DNA from: Glossina fuscipes
Lineage: Eukaryota; Arthropoda; Insecta; Diptera; Glossinidae
Assembly (NCBI RefSeq): GCF_014805625.2
Contig: NW_023998547.1
Span: forward strand, 281,186 to 345,185
Direction: 5' to 3'
Length of the DNA: 64,000 nucleotides
The notes below the pieces were generated by a model that saw only the letters and a program-made list of their open reading frames with translations, searched no databases and was not told where the DNA came from. A program made the translations under genes and the position numbers. Below, in pieces: positions 48,901 through 60,426 of the stretch. Every line of letters begins with the position of its first letter. The first letter of the stretch is position 1.

Positions 48901-50211
48901 ATGGTCTCCTACTTTATGCCTCGCGGTCGTTTCCTTATTAAACCGCCAAATTTTCGCCAGTTACGTCAGAAACATAATCAACAAGAAAGCAAATGGCCTG
49001 CATTAAGAAATTTTCGTCAAAACTTTTCGCAGAAAATTGGAAATGGTGGCGATCACAACACAAAACAGACAGAAGTCACCGTTCGTGGTATGGTGCGTGT
49101 TAAGCCATCTCTTAGTCCAACGCATTCAATTCATTTGAATAAACAACAAGGATTACAACAGGACCGCCGCAATGCTTTGCGAAGATGGACAGGTTTTCTT
49201 CTGAAATGGGCGCCAGTGGGTATATGTGTTTTTGGTGCGATCGAATGGCAAATAAACAAGCAAAATTGTATAAAAAATCGAACACTTCATACGGCGACGG
49301 AATTTCAATCCAAAATATACAGTTTACTACCGTTGCGTTTAATAAGTCGCTGCTGGGGTTGGTTGGCTTCATGTTATATACCAGAAAGTGTGCGGCCATT
49401 TATATTTGGTCTATATATCAACACTTTTAAGGTCAATCTGGAGGAGGCTTTATATACGGATTTAAAACATTACAAAACCTTCGCTGAATTCTTTACACGG
49501 CCTTTACGTGACGGCGTGAGACCAATTGATTCGGTTGCCCCGTTAGTATCCCCAGCTGATGGTAAAATTCTGCACCTTGGTAAAGCTTTTCGATCTTTGA
49601 TTGAACAGGTCAAAGGCGTGAACTACAATATTGCCGATTTTCTCGGTCCGACTACTTGGTTGAGAGAGAGCAAGCAGAATAGCAATTATATGAACGCGCT
49701 TAAGTACGCGACAAACGGCAGCACAATGTTGTATCATGTTGTAATATACTTAGCGCCCGGAGATTATCATAGGTTTCATTCACCAACCGACTGGGATTCG
49801 TTCTTTAGAAGGCATTTTACGGGTGAATTATTCTCCGTAAGTCCTAGAATTGCTACATGGCTTCCTGGATTATTCTGTCTAAATGAAAGGGTTTTGTATG
49901 TAGGCGAATGGGAGCACGGTTTCTTTAGTTTTACCGCTGTTGGTGCCACTAATGTTGGATCAGTGCAAATTTTCATGGACTCTGATTTGAAAACTAATCA
50001 ATGGGCAGGTTTAGACATTAGGACACCGCGGAACTTCTACGATATGACTATAGATGATGGGCACCTTTTTAAAAAAGGTGATTTAGTTGGACAATTTAAT
50101 ATGGGAAGTACGATTGTTTTACTGTTTGAGGCGCCTTTAGGTTTCGAATTTAAAGTGAAACCTGGGCAAAACGTTAAAGTTGGCCAATCCTTAGGACGTA
50201 TACTCAAATGA
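48901..50211 (+). CDS. Phosphatidylserine decarboxylase proenzyme, mitochondrial
   Basis: A 436-residue single coding exon, preceded by a splice acceptor (TTTCAG) at about 48776, so the 5' UTR is probably spliced. It converts phosphatidylserine to phosphatidylethanolamine at the mitochondrial inner membrane. The N-terminus is basic (targeting). A membrane helix lies at about 99-117 (FLLKWAPVGICVFGAIEW). The catalytic domain has FFTRPLRDGVRPID, SPADGKI (Asp of the charge relay) and LAPGDYHRFHSP (His). The self-cleaving GST motif is FNMGSTIVLLFE, where Ser403 would become the pyruvoyl group. Length and motifs are those of a functional enzyme. I recall the Drosophila orthologue as CG5991. Confidence 0.94.
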   Translation: MVSYFMPRGRFLIKPPNFRQLRQKHNQQESKWPALRNFRQNFSQKIGNGGDHNTKQTEVTVRGMVRVKPSLSPTHSIHLNKQQGLQQDRRNALRRWTGFLLKWAPVGICVFGAIEWQINKQNCIKNRTLHTATEFQSKIYSLLPLRLISRCWGWLASCYIPESVRPFIFGLYINTFKVNLEEALYTDLKHYKTFAEFFTRPLRDGVRPIDSVAPLVSPADGKILHLGKAFRSLIEQVKGVNYNIADFLGPTTWLRESKQNSNYMNALKYATNGSTMLYHVVIYLAPGDYHRFHSPTDWDSFFRRHFTGELFSVSPRIATWLPGLFCLNERVLYVGEWEHGFFSFTAVGATNVGSVQIFMDSDLKTNQWAGLDIRTPRNFYDMTIDDGHLFKKGDLVGQFNMGSTIVLLFEAPLGFEFKVKPGQNVKVGQSLGRILK

Positions 50212-52260
50212 AAGGAAAACGGGTTTAGATTCAATTATTATTAATTGTCGAAAAAGACATATATTTAAACTCAGGCTTGAATCTCACAATTTTAGTGTGA
50301 GTGTGTGAATGCAAAATAAAATGTGATTTTTACGATAGTTCCATAGAGTTGTTTACGATGATGCCCAACCTCCATATAGCAATAAAAAATGTTTGCCATA
50401 TGTGAAAAAGAGCCAATATGAGAAAAAAAAAAAAATAAATAAAATGAGAGAATCCTGAGCTGAATATGCACAATGCCAGTTATAGCGAATTTCGTTTATT
50501 ATATTATATTTTAGGAGAGAGGAACTATTAATAATTTTAATTTCCTAATAGTTTTAGTTAATATATTCAATAGATTTTTGACTGTTACAAGGATTTTTTA
50601 GTATGTATTTAGGCGTTTCAACAAGTTTTACTTAGTAATTTATCATTTTCTTCGCAAGTCGGGGACAAATGATCTTAAAAGAACACTTTTAGTTATTGGT
50701 GCCATATTCCGATTATTTGATATGATGAATGGATTTAAAAGACCTGTTTTTTAAGCCTTCCATAAATACATAACAGAGACATTTTTCTTTTTTTTTTAAT
50801 TAAAACGATTGTTGCTGAAAGAAATGTTGATTGAAAGGATTATTAAATTTCCAAATTTGTTACATGCCCATAGACTTTCTTATAATAAAAAATTTTTAAT
50901 CATAAGTTTTTCACGGACTTTTATCTTTTTATAAATTTTCAGTTTTTGATCAGAGAAGATGGCCGATGAACATTTTTAAAAATCTTTTGAAAGCAATATC
51001 AAAACATTGAAGTTTTGATGTCATTTCCCAACTCTTTAAATCGAATGTATAAAAATTATATACTTTCTTTTATTACAATAAGTCCGCTAAGGGATCGATT
51101 ATAGCTTATTTCTGTTGTGTGAGGTTTTAATCACTAACCCATAAATGATTATTGAATCTCGGGAAATTCTGTTTCTTTGGGATGTCAGGAAGGTTTTTGA
51201 GGTGAGAAGAATGGGAGGAGAGAATAGTGTTTGCCTAAGTTTGATTTAAACGTGGAAGCATCAAGAGCGGCGAGGAAAACTTCTGCCACTAGATTTTGCT
51301 GATATCAGGCACTTATGCATCTATTGTGTGAAAATTAAACATAAGCTAGAGTTGCCTAAAATTATTTACAATCATCATCAGCATGGAAATACATGGAAAT
51401 GTACAGTATCTGGATCGAGTATTATCGGTGGTGACGATAAGAGACTTTGGTACAAATGTAAGGTAAATTTGACTTACATAGAGTATTATTTTAGAAATTA
51501 ATTCTAAAAGTTACCATTCAAGTATAGTATATAAATTATCTGGAGGATTAAGTAAATATATCATACACTATTTTTTTAAGTAGCGCATATAACGCAATTG
51601 TTATTATTATTAACAGGAAAATTCTGCCTCATGAAAAGTAAACCATTACATGGCAAAAGATTAAGATTCTTAGTACTTTATGGCATAAGTAACTGAAAGA
51701 AATAAGAATGCTATAGTTGAGAAAGGATGGCCATTAGATACCTTACACACCTTACGCCATGCAAGAAATGCATCATTTTTATGAAAGCCTTTACTTTGGA
51801 GGGCTATTCAAGCGTCAATATGGTCTAAATTTGCTAAACTGAATATACTTGCCGAGGCTTTTATTATAATCCTATTGATTTCGCATACAAAATAGCTTTT
51901 GTCGGCATAGAAGGGTTTGCTTTTATGAGAACCCCGTAATATATGTATTTATTGGATTGAATTATGATTTTCTTGAAATTTAAATCAGAAGAGTTTTTCT
52001 TAGAAATTTTTGGTGTAAATTTTCTTGGTGTAATATGGTGCGGTCTGAAAAATAGATCCTTAGGTTGATTCACTAAAGACAAATTTCCATCATAAATCTT
52101 TTTGGCATAGAAGGCCTTATGTGGATTTGCGTGGTCCAAATTCGATAAGGTTAACTTTTATGTCAAATTATTGTTACAAACGAATTTTCATCAAGAAATA
52201 TTAAATACTAGGCCTTTCAGTTTATGTGGGAACGTCTACACGGCAAAGGGTTAAAAAACT
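50212..52260. other. Intergenic, no supported gene
   Basis: AT-rich. A less AT-rich patch at about 51140-51470 has no family I recognise. AATAAA near 50315 suits PISD polyadenylation. Confidence 0.5.
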
Positions 52261-52500
52261 TTACCAATTTGAATGGCGCTCTTTCTTGGGAGAAAGCACG
52301 TGGGCACGGGACAACGTGACAAATTTCATCAAAATATCTCGAAAATTGCGATCTGTAGATTGAACAAAAGTCCAAATGGGCAGACGGATAGACAAGCTTT
52401 AATCGATTCAGAAAACAATTCTAATCGATCGGTCGACTTATCTCAAATATTTTTTGGTATTACGATCCTCCCCATACCCTGAAACCAAAAGCGATAAAGG
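52260..52500 (+). repeat. Dispersed GGACAGACA-type repeat, copy 7
   Basis: Contains GACAAATTTCATCAAAATAT, CTGTAGATTGAACAAAAGTC, GGGCAGACGGATAGACAAGC and CTAATCGATCGGTCGACTTA, ending CCCCATACCCTG. This is the most complete copy in the window. Confidence 0.8.
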
Positions 52501-52804
52501 GAATCATTAGACCTCTTTAAAAAATTGATTTTGCTATATTTGAACGACGTTCGTTCACGTGTCAAGCCGCCTCCCATGAAAAATGCGTCTTTAGTTGGAG
52601 GAAAGAATTGCTTTATCGCAATCGAATTTGTATAGGGTATTTAATACTGCTTGTCTGACCATAATCTTTTTACTTATTTTTTTAATTGAATCTACGTAAA
52701 CCACTTGCTTTCTTTTTTTCAATCATATCAAATGAAAGCGAATAAAAATTAAATATAATTTCGAATAATATATTTATTAGTATTTTATTCTATCATAAAT
52801 ACAG

Positions 52805-53185
52805 ATGAAAGTCTTTATTATATTCATATTTTTCTCGATATATTCCTTTCAATTAACCCTCTCGAATATTGATTGTGCGAACGATTACGCTGTTGCCGAC
52901 AGTTACATAAACGACAATCGGCAAATGACTGATAGAAAAAATTCAGATATCCGACAATTGATTAATAAAACGAATTTAGAAAAAAAATTCTTTGGGAAAT
53001 TAAAAAATATAATAGAACTATTAAAAAGAAATAAAAATAAAAAATTGGATAACGCGAAAGCGTTTTACTCTAGGCATAAATTACCTGTAAAAGTAAATTA
53101 CACGGGGCCCACTAACGACATTGGGACATATAAGCAACCGCGACCTATAACTGCAGCTATAACCATAACTGAAAAGCCAAAAGAC
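52805..53185 (+). CDS. Putative secreted Lys/Asn-rich exon, able to splice into the downstream rhodanese gene
   Basis: The ATG directly follows a splice acceptor (AAATACAG). The encoded segment starts with a classic signal peptide (MKVFIIFIFFSIYSFQL, cleavage probably near residue 20). About 105 polar residues follow, rich in Lys, Asn, Ile and Asp, with NKT and NYT glycosylation sequons and only one Cys after the signal. At 53186 a strong donor (GTAAGT) occurs in phase 0; reading through it gives a stop seven codons later (ORF end 53206). The next good acceptor is at 53703, and its exon continues in frame into the rhodanese protein at 53731. It may therefore be a separate small secreted protein (133 residues) or the 5' exon of a fusion. 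The family is unrecognised. Confidence 0.5.
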
Positions 53186-53703
53186 GTAAGTAATTATCAG
53201 AAATAAAAAAATGTAATGACATCATCTTACCTCTTGATGTGATAAAATTTATTGAGCTTAAAAGATCCTGTGAAGTTTCTGTATCTCGCGTCGATTTTGA
53301 ATAATCCTTCCGAATTTAAGTATATAGCCTTAGGTTAGGCATTAGGTGGCAAAGCAGTTCCTATAACGTCTTTAACAGATTTTTGGACATTAATACATTG
53401 GATAATGACGTGGTCTTTGGTCAATTTCATATTTGCAAGAATGTGCCGTTCTTTTTTCAATTACTAGCGTACATTACGAAAAGATCCTTAGGGCAACCTT
53501 CTCTGTGCAATTCCTTTTTTAAATCCTTTTTGCATGATTTTGTTTAATGTACGAAAATTTTGTAGTCCACAGCTAAAGCTTCATAAGTGGGATCAAAACT
53601 CTCTAGTACCGTTTTATAAATCTCTCAAGATTATGCTGTCATGAGGGTTTACATATTATATATACATATATTTTTTTATTTAATAAAATCCATATAATTT
53701 TAG

Positions 53704-54237
53704 ATTAGCACAAGTCCATCTGAATTAACAATGACTAACAGGTTGTTATTGCGACACTTCTTACGCAATCCAACTCTAACAAATGAATTGAGTTTAAGGA
53801 GTCACTTTCCCTATTTACTTTATCCTTATTTGCATCGGCACCTCGACAATCAAAAACGTGGTCTACCTACTAAAGGCGATGGAACGATCGGATTAGCTGA
53901 TTACAAAGAAATCAAAGAATTGCCTTATAAACCTGAAAAAATATTAATAGATGTGAGAGAACCCGAAGAGATATTTTCAACCGGCAGAATACCTACCAGC
54001 GTCAACATACCGCTGAACAAATTGTTTAAAGCATTAGCAAGAAATTCGGATAAAGATGAATTTCGGAAAAAGTATGCTCGTGAAAAACCGGACTTTAATA
54101 GCTTTTTAATTTTTCATTGTGTAGAGGGAAGGAGGGCTCAAAAGGCCGCCGAACAGGCAATAAGAATCGGTTATAAGAATGTGAAATTATATAAAGGATC
54201 CTGGAATGACTGGATAAAACAAGAATGCTTCAAATAA
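53704..54237 (+). CDS. Rhodanese-domain protein, paralogue 1
   Basis: An exon starts after the acceptor ATTTTAG at 53703. The first Met of the domain protein is at 53731, giving 168 residues ending at 54237. The N-terminus is basic and hydrophobic (RLLLRHFLRNPTL), like a mitochondrial targeting peptide. The single rhodanese domain runs from about 60: IKELPYKPEKILIDVREPEE, TGRIPTSVNIPL, and the active-site loop HCVEGRRA with the catalytic Cys, then GYKNVKLYKGSWNDW. Family role: single-domain rhodaneses carry sulfur as a Cys persulfide. An upstream exon is required; the only in-phase candidate I see is 52805-53185. Confidence 0.85.
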   Translation: MSTSPSELTMTNRLLLRHFLRNPTLTNELSLRSHFPYLLYPYLHRHLDNQKRGLPTKGDGTIGLADYKEIKELPYKPEKILIDVREPEEIFSTGRIPTSVNIPLNKLFKALARNSDKDEFRKKYAREKPDFNSFLIFHCVEGRRAQKAAEQAIRIGYKNVKLYKGSWNDWIKQECFK

Positions 54238-54497
54238 ATGATTTAACGATTTATGTAATAAATTATTGCACCATAATTGAACAAATTTGGCAACCGTGGG
54301 CGATAAATGATAATAAAAGCATTCATTCTAAAACATCTGATAAAGCAATACAATCGCAATACATTTTGTTTTATTTCGTCGACTACTGGTTCATATACTT
54401 AAGGACTATTAGACTTTATTTCCAACCGGCAAGTGATTATATAATATTTGTTATTCATTTAAAAAGTAAATTAATTTTCTCTTTCTATTATTTAGCG

Positions 54498-55031
54498 ATG
54501 GCTTCTAATTCTGTTTGGAAACGTTTAACTTTACTGACGATTAATAGTTTACAAATTTTAAAATTCTCGAACGTATCAGCATCTATTAGTAAACCTTTAA
54601 CCGTTAATAATAAACTCCTGTCAGATTTAGCAACCGACTCTACGCCTAATCTTATAAAAAATTTCTCATCTTCAGCGAGTATACAATTAGTTGAATATAA
54701 GGATATCAAAGAATTACCTAAACATCCTGAAAAATTATTAATCGATGTTCGAGAACCAAATGAATTACGTGAAACAGGACAAATACCGACTAGCATTAAT
54801 ATACCGTTAGGCGTAGTCGCGCAGGAATTACATCCGGATGGCGACGATAGTATGTTTAAAACTAAGTATGGCCGCGATAAACCAAAAATCGATACTGAAT
54901 TAATTTTCCATTGCAAAGTTGGTCGACGTTCTCATAACGCTGCCGAAATAGCTCAACAACTAGGTTATCGAAATGTGAAGAACTATTTGGGCTCATGGAC
55001 GGAATGGGCGGAAAAAGAATCTGTTAAATAA
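54498..55031 (+). CDS. Rhodanese-domain protein, paralogue 2
   Basis: The coding start is the ATG at 54498, two bases after a splice acceptor (TTATTTAG), so the 5' UTR is spliced; the open frame upstream is intronic. The product is 177 residues. A targeting-like N-terminus (ASNSVWKRLTLLTINSL) precedes the rhodanese domain from about 80: EYKDIKELPKHPEKLLIDVR, TGQIPTSINIPLG, active-site loop HCKVGRRS and GYRNVKNYLGSWTEW. It is closer to paralogue 3 than to paralogue 1. It converges on the divergent Hsp70, about 200 bases apart. Confidence 0.9.
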   Translation: MASNSVWKRLTLLTINSLQILKFSNVSASISKPLTVNNKLLSDLATDSTPNLIKNFSSSASIQLVEYKDIKELPKHPEKLLIDVREPNELRETGQIPTSINIPLGVVAQELHPDGDDSMFKTKYGRDKPKIDTELIFHCKVGRRSHNAAEIAQQLGYRNVKNYLGSWTEWAEKESVK

Positions 55032-55289
55032 ACTCATCAAGTCAATTGACGGTTTATGTAAAACGTTTCATTTTGAATACACAAAGATTTTATTTACAAA
55101 CGGATCTTTACTAAAATTTAAGTAAAAAAAAAATATATAGATATATAGAGAAAACGAAATAAGAGTCTTCTCGCAAAAATATACAAAATAATATATTTTT
55201 TGCTCGATTGGGGCGTATTTGCAAACAGCATTTCAGTCAATTCCTTCTGTCGCAGGCCCTTTATAGCTGCCGTCACCGGAACCACCGCC

Positions 55290-57128
55290 CTATTGATTAC
55301 ACTGAATAGAACAAGTTTGCTGATATGCTCGTGGGCTTATTGGTTCGCATATTTTGCTTAACTCTTTCAAGTGATATTCATACTCTTCTTTTTCGGTCGT
55401 CATATTTTTATCCAACCATTTGGCAGTTACGTTACATTCACTCATTAAATGGCTTCTGTCGGACGAGGATACTTTTTCGCCGGTGTCTTTGACTGTTTGC
55501 TTAACATTAATTTCGCCATTTTCCAACTGATTACGAGCTTCGTTGCGATGACGGTCGTTCTCGCCTTCATCAGCATGTTCGGCCTTGCGAACCATTCGAT
55601 CGATTTCGGCCTGTGATAAGCGATTCCTATCGTTATTTATAGTAATCTTCTTAAGAATACCACTACTTGTCTCCTTCGCTATTACATTTAATATACACTT
55701 GGCGTCGAGATCAAAGGTTACATTTAACTTTGGTATATCTCGAGGGCCTGATGGCAAGCCCGTTAAATTAACTACGCCCAATAAATTATTTTCTTTGGTC
55801 ATAGCTCGTTCATCTTCAAACATTTGAATGGTAACTGCCGGCTGATCGCCAGCAAGTGTATATTGCTGACCAAGTATATGATTATTACGTTCAATTATTT
55901 TTGTCATGACACCGTCAGCAGTTTCCATGCCAAGCGATGGTGGCGACGCATCCGCTAAGGGCACGTCTTGTATGTTGTCGTTTGTATTACCATTCAGTAT
56001 TGCCGCTTGAATAGCTGCGCCACATGCCACAGCCTCTTCGGGATTAATAGACATATTAAGCTTTTTACCATAGAAAAACTGCTGCAAGAGATTCTGCACT
56101 TTGGGAATACGTGTCGAACCACCTACCAATACAATGTCGTCAATTTCGTTTTTATCCATTTTAGCCTCGTTAAGTGCCTTTTCTACGGCTATTAATGTTT
56201 GGCAAAATAAGTCGGCACAGAGTTCTTCGAATTGCGCCCTACTCACTTTCGTATAAAAGTCTATGCCAGCGAAAAGACCATCGACTTTAATCGGTGTTTC
56301 GGTAGTCGATGACAAAGTGCGTTTAGCGCATTCAGCTACTGTACGTAGACGACGCAAAGCGCGACGATTCGATTTTAAATCCATATGGTACTTTCGCCGA
56401 AACTCATCCACGAAATGATTAACTAATCGATTATCGAAATCCTCGCCACCCAGATATGTGTTGCCAGCAGTTGCTCGCACCTCGAATAATGAATCTTGAT
56501 CAATAGTTAATATGGATACATCGAAAGTACCGCCACCTAAATCGAATATTAACACGTTACGCTCGCCCTTCAAATTCTTATCTAAGCCATACGCTAAAAC
56601 CGCAGAAATAGGTTCATTGATAATTCCCAATACATTCAGATCAGCAATTGCACCGGCATTCTTCGTCGCTTGTCGCTGCGAATCGTTGAAATACGCTGGT
56701 ACCGAGACTACCGCGTCTTTGACTGTGTGACCTAAGTAGGCTTCGGCTATTTCTTTCATCGTTGTTAATATCATAGAACTAATTTCTTCTGGAGCAAAAC
56801 GTTTTCGTTCTCCCTTGAATTCTACCCAAATTTTCGCTTCCCCGCCTTCGCTAATCACTTTGAACGGCCAATGTTTCATATCTTCTTGAATTTGTGAATC
56901 ATCATATTTGCGACCAATCAGACGTTTTATATCATAAATTGTATTCCTTGGATTCTTGGCGCCCTGATTTTTTGCTGCATCACCAATGAGGCGTTCCGTG
57001 TCCGTAAATGCCACGTAACTAGGTGTTGTGCGATTACCTTGATCATCAGCGATGATTTCCACTTTGCCGTTTTGAAATACGCCAACGCACGAATATGTTG
57101 TTCCCAAATCAATACCAATTGCTACCAT
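55290..57128 (-). CDS. Divergent Hsp70-family paralogue with changed linker and early stop
   Basis: 612 residues from the [14 protein letters not shown] start at 57128; the 14 codons upstream are in frame but not family-like. The nucleotide-binding domain is well kept ([34 protein letters not shown]). The rest departs from Hsp70: the interdomain linker reads DVPLAD instead of DLLLLD, the substrate-binding loop is shortened ([16 protein letters not shown]), and normally invariant positions near residue 55 are changed ([12 protein letters not shown]). A TAG stops the frame at 55290-55292. The next 18 codons stay open and read like a Gly-rich tail ending GPATEGID, a degraded EEVD, then TGA at 55233-55235. 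It may be a neofunctionalised chaperone or an early pseudogene. It is single-exon, as is usual for inducible Hsp70. Confidence 0.85.
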   Translation of the reverse strand: MVAIGIDLGTTYSCVGVFQNGKVEIIADDQGNRTTPSYVAFTDTERLIGDAAKNQGAKNPRNTIYDIKRLIGRKYDDSQIQEDMKHWPFKVISEGGEAKIWVEFKGERKRFAPEEISSMILTTMKEIAEAYLGHTVKDAVVSVPAYFNDSQRQATKNAGAIADLNVLGIINEPISAVLAYGLDKNLKGERNVLIFDLGGGTFDVSILTIDQDSLFEVRATAGNTYLGGEDFDNRLVNHFVDEFRRKYHMDLKSNRRALRRLRTVAECAKRTLSSTTETPIKVDGLFAGIDFYTKVSRAQFEELCADLFCQTLIAVEKALNEAKMDKNEIDDIVLVGGSTRIPKVQNLLQQFFYGKKLNMSINPEEAVACGAAIQAAILNGNTNDNIQDVPLADASPPSLGMETADGVMTKIIERNNHILGQQYTLAGDQPAVTIQMFEDERAMTKENNLLGVVNLTGLPSGPRDIPKLNVTFDLDAKCILNVIAKETSSGILKKITINNDRNRLSQAEIDRMVRKAEHADEGENDRHRNEARNQLENGEINVKQTVKDTGEKVSSSDRSHLMSECNVTAKWLDKNMTTEKEEYEYHLKELSKICEPISPRAYQQTCSIQCNQ

Positions 57129-58800
57129 TTTCTTCGTTCTTTTGTGTCTATTTGCGACTTTTGTTCCCACTTGAATTTAATTTATGCTTTCGAAATCCAC
57201 AAAATATCAAACTCAACGGTTCCGGAAATTCCTTAGAAATAATTTCTCTTCAATTTTCTATTACGAAATGTAAAAACTAAACGATTGTCGAATGTTTTTA
57301 TGGAGAATTTTTGTGCTAACATTTGCCTTTCGATACTTCTCCAAATCAAAAATTTTTTCTCAAAAAGTAGAGTAAAAATTCAAATTTTTTTAAAATATTT
57401 GTGTAACAAAAATGAACCTTGGCTCAGCTTACGGTTGTCGCTAACGAGCTGTTGTACGATACGAAAGACAAAAGCGATAGGATCGCATTTTGGATTGATG
57501 GCTCCCGATTGCTTTGTGTCGAATTGGGCCTCTCTCGCGCTCGTTGTATATATAATGGAATTTTTGTAATATCGTAAATGTGTGTATTGTGTGAGCTTGC
57601 GCGAGCCGCAAAACGACCCCTGGTTCAATTGCCTATTTTGTTGATACCTCCCACCGAAGAAAGAAGTATAGTCTTTTTGCAATTCTTAGAAGGAAGCTTT
57701 GAAAACCTCCCAAGAAATATACATATCTGTCCATCAGTGTTGCGACTGTGATAAAACTTATCACGGACGCAAATTTGAAGATATTGTTTTCAGTTCAGTT
57801 GGAAGTTCTTACCCGCCATTTGACATTGGGAACCGGTCAAACGACACGGCCGCATAATGGAGCATAATTTGAGAACATCTCTATTTTCGAAAGCAAAAAC
57901 ATTGAGTTTCTCTCTACGCTTTATTCATAAAATATAACAGATGCAACATCTATTCTATGGATCAATCTGCCCCTATTCAACATTATAGGGTGATGAAGTT
58001 CTTTTTTTTTTGTTGCATTTTGCTTCTCTACATAAAATCTTGTCGTCTTTACTTACTTTGGAGTAGAAATCGCTCATAACGTACCGTTTTAAAAAATTCA
58101 TGTTTTTAAAATTCTTACCTTTAAATAATGGACTAGGTCTTTACTGTCATTTGTTCAATCTGCCCACTAACTAACTACCCACTTAGTTTCTTTTCTTTCT
58201 CATTAGTTCAGTCCGTCAAAACTAATCTGCGAAGAAATGGAAATAAAAATGTATTCATAAACTGATAGATGCTTGGAAGCTAGAACATCTGTAAGCGAGA
58301 AATTTAAAAATGTCGGGGGTTCAGTTTTGGGAATTTTTAAAAAAGCTTTTCGTCCATATTTGATGACTTTTTAACTATGATAAATGTGACGCAGATATTC
58401 ATCAAAACTTTTTTCAAATGCAATACAAAATCATCCTTATCGTCATTATAGTCCGCTCACAATTAACGGTGCGATTTTTTTCCAATTTATTTTAATAAAT
58501 GCAAATAACAGTAGAAAAGAAACTGCTTTCCAAAATATCAGTTTGACGTATTTAGTAATTCTGGTATTAATGAGCAAGTTTATATGTTGATTCTCTGTAT
58601 ACGAATAAGGAATTTAACTAATGATCGGAATGTCGTGAAATTTTGACACGTGCCGTTTCAAAGTTAATACTATCTAGAAATGGTTATGATCTGTCAATAG
58701 TGCTGACATATATGTGTCAGACCGGAGACTTATTGAGTGATGCCTTTTGTTTATTTCGTTAACTATTTGATTATAATTTAGTAATTGTTATTTCTTTCAG
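57129..58800. other. Upstream region of the divergent Hsp70
   Basis: No gene is supported. TTCCGGAA (57220-57227), a perfect heat-shock-element dimer, lies about 90 bases upstream of the ATG. A TATATATA-like site on the minus strand lies near 57549-57556, with GAA/TTC clusters near 57687-57705. A TSS could not be fixed. Regulation by heat shock is possible but unproven. Confidence 0.35.
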
Positions 58801-58822
58801 GAAAAATTTCCACAATTTCGCA

Positions 58823-59320
58823 ATGACATTTAATTTCGCTTGGAAACGCTTAAGTGTATTAACAGTTTATAGCCCACAAATTTTTAACTATTCTTTCGTA
58901 TCTGCATCTGCTGTCAAAAATTTTCCTACAATTAATTTTCCGCATCGCTTTGTAAAGGAGTTTTCGACTTCAAAAAGTATGCGAATACTTGAATATAAGG
59001 ACATAAAAAAATTACTAAAGCATCCAGAAAAAGTATTAATTGATGTTCGCGAAGCCAATGAAATACGTGAAACTGGACAAATACCGACTAGCATAAATAT
59101 ACCTTTAGATATTGTCGCTCAAGTATTGCATCCAGATTTCGATAAAAATAAATTTAAAACTAAGTATGATCGGGACAAACCACACCTTGATACGGAAATA
59201 GTTCTTTACTGTCGACGCGGTAAACGATCCCAAAATGCTGCCGAAATACTCCAAAAACTCGGTTATCGAAATGTAAAAGTGTATTTAGGCTCATGGGATG
59301 ATTGGTCTAAAAGGGAGTGA
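58823..59320 (+). CDS. Rhodanese-domain protein, paralogue 3
   Basis: 165 residues. An acceptor (TTCTTTCAG) at about 58800 and a 22-base leader precede the ATG, so the 5' UTR is spliced. The targeting-like N-terminus (FNFAWKRLSVLTVYSPQI) is clearly related to that of paralogue 2, with 10 or more shared positions. The domain has LEYKDIKKLLKHPEKVLIDV, TGQIPTSINIPLD, the active-site loop YCRRGKRS with Cys kept, and GYRNVKVYLGSWDDW. It lies beyond the divergent Hsp70, so the rhodanese copies bracket the chaperone gene. Confidence 0.9.
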   Translation: MTFNFAWKRLSVLTVYSPQIFNYSFVSASAVKNFPTINFPHRFVKEFSTSKSMRILEYKDIKKLLKHPEKVLIDVREANEIRETGQIPTSINIPLDIVAQVLHPDFDKNKFKTKYDRDKPHLDTEIVLYCRRGKRSQNAAEILQKLGYRNVKVYLGSWDDWSKRE

Positions 59321-60426
59321 ATTTAATGAAATGGAAAGCAATTAATGAATGACATTTATGTTACATTTATTGCATAAATATATAGAAAATTTATTAACGA
59401 ATGATTTTTAAACACACATCAATTAATGGTTAAGAAAGAATGTAAAAAAAAAAAATATGGAAGAGAAGTTAATGAATGTCGAAAACCCAATTTTATCGTA
59501 TACTCTTTCTTTTCATCTCAATCCTTATTCTAATCGGTTGCTTATTGTATTAATAGGAATTATTTATATAAAAGAAGTTATAAGGTCGCGGTAGTCCCTC
59601 TTCCAGTCTTAGATTAATAATAAATTTATATAAAGTGAACTGAATAAAAATTTTTAATAAGAAGCAAAATTCCCATAATTTAGCACTTTTCCTGTTTTGG
59701 TGACTTCCTTCCACCTTTTCTTCCCTCAATGTATTTCAATTCGTAAAACTCTTCCATTTAAAGTTCGCTTTCTTCAGTTTCCTTCTCCGCTTGTCCCGCT
59801 TTCCACTTTTTCTCTTCTTTAACAATGTTGAAGTTATCGTTTCATCAGATTGGTCGTAAATAGGAGGTCGTGTCCATCATAATAAATAAATAGTATATTT
59901 TCATTTTAATCGTTTACGTATTGATTGCTTTCAACAGCCGTAAAGTAAGATGAAATAATACATATGGAAAACTCTCCTTCAAGAAGAAATTATCGAAAAA
60001 GCGAAATATTACGTAACGCTCATATTTATTTTTAATGAATAAAGAAAAAAAAAAAAAGAGCAAATGCAACTGAGGACTAAAAGACTGTGCGAACGTTCCA
60101 TTTTCCATTTTAGTATATTCTCGAAAAGTCTAAAAATAGTTTATTCTTCTTGCGTGGTCATGTTCTGACAACAAATTCGGGTCACCTTAATTAATAATCA
60201 ATCACCTTTTCAATTAATAGTCAATATTAAAGGAATTTACGAGTCACAAAATAAACGAAAGAAACGCAATTTTTAGGAAAAAGTTCACTCTTCAAGAAAA
60301 TAAATGTAATGATAATTGATTCAATTTATTGTTAGAGCTTCAAGTATGTGAGGTTTTAAAAGTTACATTGTCGAATAATTGAGGTTAAAAGTTGTATAGG
60401 GGAGGTATTGGAAGTGATATCCTTAC
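59321..60426. other. Intergenic, no gene seen
   Basis: AT-rich with a poly(A) run near 60045. Only short shadow ORFs are present. Confidence 0.5.

Noticed and set aside
54225..54497. 91-codon N-terminal extension of rhodanese paralogue 2
   Set aside because: The stretch is AT-rich intronic sequence ending in a splice acceptor; the targeting peptide starts at 54498.
57129..57170. 14-codon extension of the divergent Hsp70
   Set aside because: All Hsp70s start at the [13 protein letters not shown] Met; the extra codons lack similarity.
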